Below are positions 1 to 4,923 of a stretch of DNA of 5,991 bases, piece after piece (the stretch's first letter is position 1; the number at the start of each line of letters is the position of its first letter). Location of the stretch: assembly GCA_027483785.1 (NCBI GenBank), contig JAIXTU010000040.1, forward strand, positions 1 to 5,991. Direction: 5' to 3'. This DNA comes from Flavobacterium sp. Its GTDB lineage: Bacteria > Bacteroidota > Bacteroidia > Flavobacteriales > Flavobacteriaceae. The position numbers were made by a program, and so were the translations under genes. Below the pieces are notes generated by a model that did no database searches, was not told the origin of the DNA, and saw only the letters and a program-made list of their open reading frames with translations.

Positions 1-31
1 CCATATTGCCAAACCGATGTGCATGTTGCAC

Positions 32-49
32 AACCGATAGCTATCGGTT
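32..49. repeat. 18-bp perfect palindrome AACCGATAGCTATCGGTT
   Basis: Each half, AACCGATAG and CTATCGGTT, is the exact reverse complement of the other, with no loop. The half-site AACCGAT also occurs as a direct copy at 12-18, so three half-sites lie within 38 bases. No T-run follows on either strand, which argues against a simple terminator. Palindromes with the core CCGATAGCTATCGG are, from memory, frequent between genes in Flavobacterium-type genomes, so this is probably a dispersed intergenic palindrome. A dimeric-protein binding site is the alternative. Confidence 0.6.
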
Positions 50-172
50 AAAAATACAAATAAATCTTTGTGCCTTTGCGGTATTTTTTGAAATATAAAT
101 ACTTTAGTTTTGAAAATTTTTTTTCATGCTTCAAGAACTTGATTTAGGTAATCAAAAATTTTGGTTTTGGTT

Positions 173-190
173 TTTACTCGAAAAACTAGC
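173..190 (+). repeat. Left copy of 18-nt inverted repeat flanking the accessory module
   Basis: TTTACTCGAAAAACTAGC on the + strand matches the minus-strand sequence at 3598-3615 at 17 of 18 positions; the only difference is T versus G at position 15. The two copies point towards each other and enclose all four accessory genes. A GGCG-containing motif followed by AT-rich DNA lies inside each copy (near 265-287 on the left and 3545-3562 on the right), so the two ends may share more than this short match. Chance similarity in AT-rich DNA cannot be excluded. Confidence 0.4.
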
Positions 191-279
191 TTGGCTTAAG
201 AGGCTTTATTTGGCGTTCGATTTTTGTGTTTTTGGAAAAAAAAGAGTTGTATAACGGATACGGATTTTGGCGGCAAAAT

Positions 280-498
280 TTATATTTCAAAAATTACTTT
301 ACCTGGTGCGAGTCTTGCAATATCTTTTAAGTCTGTTGTCGTTTTAATGTCTGCATTTCTTATGACAATATTTGCACCGGAATTACATGCAAGTCTTGCG
401 ATATCTTTCAAATCTGTTGTTGTTTTTGTTGAAGCGTCTATATTAATCCCTCCTCCTAATCTTACAATGTCTTTTAAGTCTGTTGTTGTTTTTGGCAT
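280..498 (-). CDS. 72-residue protein of three TTTDLKDIARLA-type repeats, function unknown
   Basis: I cannot name this family with confidence. The protein is almost wholly repetitive. The block KTTTDLKDI-A/V-RL occurs three times, at about residues 3-14, 25-36 and 52-63, with a short glycine-containing turn and a beta-prone stretch after each (INIDAS, ANIVIRNAD, KVIFEI). It reads as alternating amphipathic helix and strand, like a tiny alpha/beta solenoid. It has no signal peptide, membrane segment or obvious catalytic residues. The ATG is preceded by an A-rich AAAAAAGTAAATT stretch, as is common in Bacteroidota. It starts only 15 nt after the DUF2971 stop codon, so the two are probably co-transcribed. 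The synonymous changes between repeat copies support real coding. A binding, scaffold or immunity role is possible but unproven. Confidence 0.75.
   Translation of the reverse strand: MPKTTTDLKDIVRLGGGINIDASTKTTTDLKDIARLACNSGANIVIRNADIKTTTDLKDIARLAPGKVIFEI
311..492 (-). repeat. Three 35-nt intragenic repeat copies (311-345, 392-426, 458-492)
   Basis: The copies are spaced 81 and 66 nt apart, both multiples of three, so the reading frame is kept. By eye the first and second match at 31 of 35 positions, the first and third at 31, and the second and third at 29. The four differences between the copies at 311 and 392 change no amino acid. This fits internal duplication followed by purifying selection on the protein. 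They are not a CRISPR array: the units are coding, unequally spaced, and the spacers encode similar turn-strand elements. Confidence 0.8.
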
Positions 499-513
499 AA
501 TTTACTTTTTTGA

Positions 514-1098
514 TTAATTGTTCATAAATGTGTTCGCTTTTATAATTTTTATATTTGGGTTTATCTTTTCTACAAGTTCCTTTACAAAACCAAAATCAGC
601 ATTACTCATGGCAACACCTGTAATAACTTCTTCAATGGAAACATCAATAAATTGCTTGTCTCTAACAAAAACTCTAACTTCTTCTTCATAGCTCCAAACT
701 TCAAGTTTGTGGCTTAAAATTTCAGTCGCTGTTTGATCATTGAAATCTTGATTTCTAATTGAAACAAGACCATCATATTGAATTGGTCTCACAGTATACA
801 GTGTTTCGTCAATTCTTAAACCAATAGCAACTCCACGTTGCCCATTGGTGTAATGCGACCACATAAGTTGATTATCCCTAACTCTTGAAAGTGAGCAAAG
901 TTTTAAGTCTCCTTTTTCTGCTAATAGCTTGTTTCTAATATTTCTATTTAGCTCTCCTGTTTGATAATAATATTGACCTTCCATCGGGTCATTTAAGTCT
1001 TTGTATTTTGAAGCATAAAGTCTATTTTTTAAAATTATGTCTACAAAATTTTTAAAGTTATCTAAACTGCGATACTTATATAAAATGTCTGTCATCAT
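514..1098 (-). CDS. DUF2971 family protein, short form (194 aa)
   Basis: The hallmark blocks of DUF2971 occur in order: LYKYRSL (residues 6-12), LNDPMEG (35-41), LCSLSR (67-72), MWSHYTNGQRGVAIG (79-93) and the acidic-basic block KLEVWSYEEEVRVF (131-144). The family's biochemical function is not established to my knowledge; its members are frequent in accessory and defence-rich regions. As I remember, members are usually about 250-300 residues, so this is a short version that ends soon after a beta-rich C-terminal part. No signal peptide or membrane segment is visible, so a cytoplasmic location is expected. Two consecutive ATG codons begin the frame (1096-1098 and 1093-1095), after a purine-rich CAGAGA. 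The gene lies 128 nt downstream of the methyltransferase, separated by hairpins, and 15 nt before the repeat-protein gene. Confidence 0.85.
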   Translation of the reverse strand: MMTDILYKYRSLDNFKNFVDIILKNRLYASKYKDLNDPMEGQYYYQTGELNRNIRNKLLAEKGDLKLCSLSRVRDNQLMWSHYTNGQRGVAIGLRIDETLYTVRPIQYDGLVSIRNQDFNDQTATEILSHKLEVWSYEEEVRVFVRDKQFIDVSIEEVITGVAMSNADFGFVKELVEKINPNIKIIKANTFMNN

Positions 1099-1134
1099 TC
1101 TCTGTTTAGGTGTTCGGTATTATTCCCACTAACG

Positions 1135-1200
1135 GTTTAAATTTTTACGTAGACAGAGATTTTTACTACTAAAATCCCTACGGAGAACTAAAGTTTAAAT
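1135..1200. other. Imperfect long hairpin between methyltransferase and DUF2971 genes
   Basis: Nested complementary arms are visible. TTTAAA (1136-1141) pairs with 1194-1199, CGTAG (1148-1152) with CTACG (1178-1182), and GATTTT (1158-1163) with AAAATC (1171-1176), leaving a small apical loop and unequal internal loops. It sits just upstream of the DUF2971 start region. It could be an RNA processing, attenuation or stability element, or the folded end of a mobile cassette. No U-run follows on the minus strand, so it is not a standard intrinsic terminator. Confidence 0.5.
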
Positions 1201-1231
1201 TTAGCACTTTCCTGTCCTAAGAAGCACTAAA
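1200..1231 (-). other. Hairpin containing the methyltransferase stop codon
   Basis: On the minus strand the sequence TTTAGTGCTT (1231 down to 1222) can pair with AAGTGCTAAA (1209 down to 1200). That gives eight Watson-Crick pairs and two G-T pairs around an 11- or 12-nt loop. The TAG stop codon of the methyltransferase is inside the 5' arm. Such a structure could protect the upstream mRNA or separate expression of the two gene pairs. It abuts the next hairpin, so the whole intercistronic gap is structured. Confidence 0.5.
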
Positions 1232-2135
1232 CCCCTGCCAGCGTATAGGTGATGTTAGCGGTAGCTTTTTCTTTTTTAAACTTCAGCGGGTTATAGTTTT
1301 TTATTTTTGGTTGTTTTATTTGATTACTGAAAAATATTATTTCTTGACCAACTCTGCTCTCGTATGCAGTATGTTTAAACGAAAATTCTTTCTTATCACA
1401 ATCATCATAAAGTTCTTGAATTTCTTGAACATTGTCATAAGAGACTATCCACTTTATATTTTGAATGGACTTAATTTTTTCACTTACTTTTTTATGGTTT
1501 TTATCTTTATAATGGTTCATATACAGGGTACTTGCTTTTAAGTAATAAGGTGGGTCAAAGTAAAATAATACATTGTCATTTTCAGCCTCCTGCTGGATTT
1601 TATCGATAAGCTTTATTGCATCTTTTTTATACAGTCTAATATTTTTTTTGTACTTAGCAATAAGTCTAATTCTTTGGATTAATTCGATTTTATTAAATCT
1701 GCAATCCATTAAATAGTTTCCATTTTGTTCAATGCCCCCCATTACTCCTCCATTTATAATACCAGAACGGTTTGTTCTGTTTAGATAGAAAGTAGAAAAT
1801 CCAAGTGTTAACAAATCAACTGTTTTTTTATTTATCTGAATATCTTTTTGTTTTTTCCATTCGGCAATTGTCAATTCTGCGTTTTCAATTAGCTTACAAA
1901 GTTCATTTGTTTTGTTTAATACAGAATGCCAAAAAGCGTATATTGACCTATCCCTATCATTGATTGTGATTTTATCAACAAATCCCTCAATTAACAAAAA
2001 TAAAGCTACAGATGCACCACCTGAATAGGGTTCTACATAATTCCCATCGATTTTATTGTCAATGCAAATTTTTGCAATGAATGCTGAAAGCTTGTTCTTT
2101 CCTCCTGGATATCTTAAAGGTGAATAATGTTTCAT
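1227..2135 (-). CDS. D12-class (Dam-like) adenine-specific DNA methyltransferase
   Basis: This 302-residue protein should transfer a methyl group from S-adenosylmethionine to the N6 of adenine in a specific DNA site. The motif order is that of the alpha (D12/Dam) class: PLRYPGGK (6-13, motif X), VEPYSGGAS (34-42, SAM-binding motif I), INDRD (58-62, motif II), the target-region block FYLNRTNRSG (116-125) and catalytic DPPY (194-197, motif IV). The length is normal for the class, and the catalytic residues are intact. Its ATG overlaps the TGA of the ParB-like gene (ATGA), implying translational coupling. No restriction endonuclease is adjacent on the left, so it is either an orphan methylase or the partner of the ParB-like protein. 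The last residues (about 292-302, TANITYTLAGV) differ in character from the lysine-rich sequence before them and run into repeat-like intergenic DNA. The recognition site cannot be read from sequence. Confidence 0.93.
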   Translation of the reverse strand: MKHYSPLRYPGGKNKLSAFIAKICIDNKIDGNYVEPYSGGASVALFLLIEGFVDKITINDRDRSIYAFWHSVLNKTNELCKLIENAELTIAEWKKQKDIQINKKTVDLLTLGFSTFYLNRTNRSGIINGGVMGGIEQNGNYLMDCRFNKIELIQRIRLIAKYKKNIRLYKKDAIKLIDKIQQEAENDNVLFYFDPPYYLKASTLYMNHYKDKNHKKVSEKIKSIQNIKWIVSYDNVQEIQELYDDCDKKEFSFKHTAYESRVGQEIIFFSNQIKQPKIKNYNPLKFKKEKATANITYTLAGV

Positions 2136-3517
2136 TTCTTATTTAAATCTAACCACAAAGTTTCAAAAAATGATTGTAAATTATCCCATTTTGTTTTCAA
2201 TTCATTAGAAGAAGGTTGAGTTGTAGTTGAGTGGACATATTCGTGGAAATTATCAATAGATAAATATGTGTTTTCCTTTTTGGCTGAACCAACTTTGTTA
2301 ATGTTATTAAATATTTTTCTTTCATATCCCTTCTCTTCAAGAGATTTAACTACCCAAGGGATTTTTTGACTAATTGTGTCATCGTTCCTGAAAATCTTCT
2401 GATTCATTTTTGCGTAATGGTCAAGGCTAATTTCTAAAAACACTCTAAATAATACTCCTACTGCATTTGGTACTGAAACACTTGTTTCATCTAATAGTAG
2501 ATTTTCCCTTAACTCTCTATAAATATTATTTATTTTAACCTCCTTAATTCTAAATGTGCAAGACATTGGGATTAAATACTTTCGTGAGTTAGATTTTGGT
2601 AAGACTTTTTGTTTTGTAATACTTGGCCCTATGCTTATCGATTTTTCTCCAAAAATGTTTTCAGTAGTGTTTGCCTTTATTTCATCTTCTACTTTCTTTG
2701 TGTCCTCGACTGCGACCGACTTGATAAATTCTTCTATTTTTTCTGTTTTGTTTAAGGCGCGTGAATCAATGGGATTTCCATTTACATCTTTTTTGATCAA
2801 GACAGAGTAAATAATAACTTTTAACTTATCTGCGAAATCTTTATTTCCGACAATTAAATTACCTTGTTCATCAAGTGAATATTTAAATTCTCGTTTAGCT
2901 GGAGTTGTTGTAACTATTCTGTAAAAAGTTGTCACATAGCCACTTCCTAAAACCTGCTCTTTCATCTCTTCTGGCAGGTCTAATTCTCTTACAATTTTAG
3001 CTATACCTATTTTTATAAGTTCTAGAGGATTTTCACTTCCTCTGCGTTTACTATAATGTGCTCTTTCTGTGTCCTTCCAATTCACTTCATTATTTGAATA
3101 GTAATGTTTTCTGTCGATATACCGAAAAGCATCTTCTCTTTCTTCAACTAAAACACACTCAAGTTCAAAACTATCTGAAATGCTGATTTTCTGCTGTTCA
3201 CTCTTAATGAAGTCCTTTAGTTTGTTTTCTTTGGCTAACTCTGGATTATTAAGTAATTTATAAGCTGTCAGTCTTCTATTGCCCTCTAAAACGATGTTTT
3301 GTTCACCGTCATTCCAAACAACAATCTTTTCCAGTTGAGGCAAATCAAAATCTTTCACAATTGACTCAATGAGTGGCTTAATCTTAAAATCTGCTTTGGA
3401 AAGAAAAAAATCAATCAACTCTGATTCTTCTTGATTAAAAAATTTGTCAGGAAATCTTGCATTCTCGTCCCAAAGCGTCAGGTCTTTAATTGCAATATTT
3501 TTATTTTGATTTGCCAT
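2132..3517 (-). CDS. ParB/Srx-like N-domain protein (461 aa), DNA-modification-linked
   Basis: The N-terminal part resembles the ParB/sulfiredoxin nucleotide-binding fold. It has a strand-rich IAIKDLTLWDENAR (8-21), a helical segment, then KIVVWNDGEQNIVLEGNRRLTAYKLL (64-89 region), whose GNRR (79-82) takes the place of the GxRR/GERR phosphate-binding motif. A block around 137-200 (RKHYY...NWKDTERAHY...) is like the linker and helix-turn-helix region of ParB relatives outside chromosome partitioning. The C-terminal half is not recognised; it carries helical VPNAVGVLFRVFLEISLDHY (349-368) and a late HEYVH motif (425-429). This is not a chromosomal ParB: no ParA neighbour and no parS-like site is visible. 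Translational coupling to a DNA methyltransferase suggests a role in DNA modification or in sensing or cleaving DNA. Nuclease, ATPase or CTPase activity is unproven. The ATG follows a weak AGTAGAGAAT stretch. Confidence 0.8.
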   Translation of the reverse strand: MANQNKNIAIKDLTLWDENARFPDKFFNQEESELIDFFLSKADFKIKPLIESIVKDFDLPQLEKIVVWNDGEQNIVLEGNRRLTAYKLLNNPELAKENKLKDFIKSEQQKISISDSFELECVLVEEREDAFRYIDRKHYYSNNEVNWKDTERAHYSKRRGSENPLELIKIGIAKIVRELDLPEEMKEQVLGSGYVTTFYRIVTTTPAKREFKYSLDEQGNLIVGNKDFADKLKVIIYSVLIKKDVNGNPIDSRALNKTEKIEEFIKSVAVEDTKKVEDEIKANTTENIFGEKSISIGPSITKQKVLPKSNSRKYLIPMSCTFRIKEVKINNIYRELRENLLLDETSVSVPNAVGVLFRVFLEISLDHYAKMNQKIFRNDDTISQKIPWVVKSLEEKGYERKIFNNINKVGSAKKENTYLSIDNFHEYVHSTTTQPSSNELKTKWDNLQSFFETLWLDLNKK

Positions 3518-3905
3518 ATTCTCTACTAGTTAATATTTTTCTGATTTTAAATTATCGCCAACTCCCAAACACACAGAAGTTTTTTTGTTATTTTTTGGCT
3601 CGTTTTTCGAGTAAATATTCGAAAATATTGAACCGAACTACTTTTTTCGTTTGCTAAACTTTTGTATTTTTTTCACTACGTTACATTTATATCTAACATT
3701 TCAAAACCTAAATCCTAAAACTAACTGATATCTAATGTTGTAGCACCTTACACCAAAACCATTTTTGAGTAAAATCACCACAAAATACAATTCGAATTAA
3801 GCAACATTTATTATTTAGGATATCATTTGCTAAAGTAAATACTCGGTTCCACTCAAAACTACCTACTTATAGGTATTTTTCACTAATTTTTAGTACCGTA
3901 TTTCC
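3518..3905. other. AT-rich intergenic region upstream of the ParB-like gene
   Basis: No gene is supported here. It must hold the promoter or leader of the accessory operon unless that is transcribed from the housekeeping genes. A TAGTTTTG (minus strand, 3854-3861) fits the Bacteroidota -7 consensus TAnnTTTG, but no TTG is found at the expected -33 distance and it would leave a leader of more than 300 nt. A six-pair stem TACCTA/TAGGTA (3860-3875) with a following T5 could stop + strand transcripts, yet no + strand gene precedes it. The right inverted-repeat copy lies at 3598-3615, next to a small CTCG/CGAG stem. Confidence 0.55.
3598..3615 (-). repeat. Right copy of 18-nt inverted repeat flanking the accessory module
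   Basis: Read on the minus strand this is TTTACTCGAAAAACGAGC, matching the + strand copy at 173-190 at 17 of 18 positions. Unlike the left copy, this one contains a small palindrome (CTCG-AAAAA-CGAG). It lies about 80 nt upstream of the ParB-like start codon, so it marks a plausible outer edge of the AT-rich module. Its role as a boundary is inference. Confidence 0.4.
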
Positions 3906-4045
3906 TAGCCCGGATGGCAGCGGCAGCCCGTAAGAAAAATGCGGTTTTGTGAAACGGTTGGAGCGTGGTGACCCAAGAAACCGCGCGCAAACCGATTGAA
4001 CAAACCGTATTTTTTGCGGACTATAGCGAACAGCCGGATTAGCTA
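3906..4045. ncRNA. Folded flavobacterial intergenic element overlapping the transporter 3' end
   Basis: The ends pair as TAGC-CCGG (3906-3913) with CCGG (4034-4037) plus GCTA (4042-4045), with four unpaired bases on the 3' side. Inside, AAAAATGCGGTTTTGT (near 3935-3950) is largely complementary to AACAAACCGTATTTTTT (near 3999-4015). The terminal blocks (CCCGGATGGCAGCGGCA and ATAGCGAACAGCCGGAT) resemble a structured element that I recall as widespread between genes in Flavobacteriia. It may correspond to the Bacteroidetes flavo-1 RNA motif, but I cannot confirm that assignment or the transcribed strand. Its GC-rich arms contrast with the AT-rich DNA to the left. It overlaps the last codons and stop of the transporter and may serve as its 3' end or transcription stop. 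Confidence 0.5.
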
Positions 4046-4923
4046 CTTACTGTTGTTCTTGATTTAATGTAGCCGTTTAGCAATACCGTGGCCAAAATTA
4101 CCGCGGCGCCCACGTAAAAACCGAGACTCATTTGCTCGCTGTCGCCTAAAATGAAGTACGCTAAAAAGATGCCGTAAACCGGTTCCAAATTAGTGGTTAA
4201 CATAACCGTGTATGGCGAGAGCTTTTTCATGATGTCGACCGAAGCCGTAAACGCATAAGCCGTGCAAATACTCGCCAAAATCAGCAAGTAAAACCAATCG
4301 CTGCCGGAAAGTTGAAATAAATCGGCAGTAACTTCGCCCGTTACCAACAAGTACACACTCACGGCTAGAAATCCGGTAAAAAATTCGTACACCGTTAAAA
4401 CAGAAGCCGGATTGTTGCGCGTTAATTTTCCGTTACACAAGGTAAACAAAACGCCCATAATTAACGAAAACAGCGCACAAACAGCTCCTTCGAGATACTG
4501 CACCTCGACTTGTATGATAAAACTGAGTCCGGCAACGATAATTAACCCGAAAAACACCTCGTACCACAGCATTTTTCGCTTGAAAAAGAAGGGCTCGAGC
4601 AAAGCCGCGAAAAACGAACCTGTGGAAAATACCGCCAAGGTTATGGAAACATTCGAAATTTTAATGGCTTTGAAAAAGAAAATCCAATGTAAAGCAATCA
4701 GCAAACCTACGCCAGCCGTTTTTAGCAACAGCTCCCGAGAAATGTCCAAATTTACCTTACGACCGCGCTGCCACAAATACAAAAAAATGGTTGCTAAACC
4801 CATGCGAAACCACACCAAACGGTTTTCTTGTATGCTGATTAAATCGCCTAAAACAGCAGTAAATCCCCATATAAAAACGATGAGGTGCATTTTGAGATGT
4901 GCTCCGGTTTTATCGCTTAGCAT
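4039..4923 (-). CDS. EamA/DMT-family transporter (ten membrane helices)
   Basis: This 294-residue protein is an inner-membrane drug/metabolite-superfamily transporter. It shows the two-fold EamA repeat: about residues 10-137 and 145-285, each with five hydrophobic segments. Typical marks are an early tryptophan-glycine helix (VFIWGFTAVLG, 16-26), a first-repeat end ALLEPFFFKRK (107-117) and a second-repeat LEPVYG (246-251). The substrate cannot be told from sequence; family members export amino acids, nucleotide-sugar-like or other small metabolites. Length is normal, with no break. The ATG lies inside the 3' end of the LptG-like gene (14-nt overlap), so the start is well placed and the two are co-expressed. 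The stop codon lies within a folded element. Confidence 0.9.
   Translation of the reverse strand: MLSDKTGAHLKMHLIVFIWGFTAVLGDLISIQENRLVWFRMGLATIFLYLWQRGRKVNLDISRELLLKTAGVGLLIALHWIFFFKAIKISNVSITLAVFSTGSFFAALLEPFFFKRKMLWYEVFFGLIIVAGLSFIIQVEVQYLEGAVCALFSLIMGVLFTLCNGKLTRNNPASVLTVYEFFTGFLAVSVYLLVTGEVTADLFQLSGSDWFYLLILASICTAYAFTASVDIMKKLSPYTVMLTTNLEPVYGIFLAYFILGDSEQMSLGFYVGAAVILATVLLNGYIKSRTTVSS

Larger units (their letters stand above)
1..279. other. AT-rich non-coding region left of the module
   Basis: I find no supportable gene here; a + strand reading frame that starts at 224 is antisense to the repeat-protein gene. The stretch contains an 18-bp palindrome (32-49), a small stem GTGCA/TGCAC at 19-31, and the pair CTTTGTGC-CTTTGCGG at 66-81, of a kind I remember between flavobacterial genes. 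It also contains the left copy of an inverted repeat (173-190). Just past the 3' end of the repeat-protein gene is a six-pair stem ATTTTG/CAAAAT (264-279), followed on the minus strand by a T-run near 236-243. The T-run is too far from the stem for a convincing intrinsic terminator. Confidence 0.6.

Noticed and set aside
105..112. TAGTTTTG on the + strand as a Bacteroidota -7 promoter element
   Set aside because: No TTG lies at the expected spacing upstream and no + strand gene follows that I can support.
311..492. CRISPR-like array from the three spaced repeats
   Set aside because: The repeats are in frame, code for identical peptides, and are unequally spaced; there are only three and no cas genes.
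224..517. + strand open frame of 97 codons
   Set aside because: It is antisense to the repeat-protein gene; its apparent peptide repeats are mirror images of the minus-strand coding repeats.
1131..1260. Integron attC site
   Set aside because: GTTAG-containing ends and hairpins are suggestive, but neither end fits the GTTRRRY core and no integron integrase is visible.
2132..3517. Chromosome or plasmid partition ParB
   Set aside because: There is no ParA partner, replication gene or parS-like site, and the C-terminal half does not look like a partition ParB.
3854..3861. Minus-strand TAGTTTTG as the promoter of the ParB-like operon
   Set aside because: No -33 TTG is at the usual distance and the leader would exceed 300 nt; single eight-base matches are expected by chance in AT-rich DNA.
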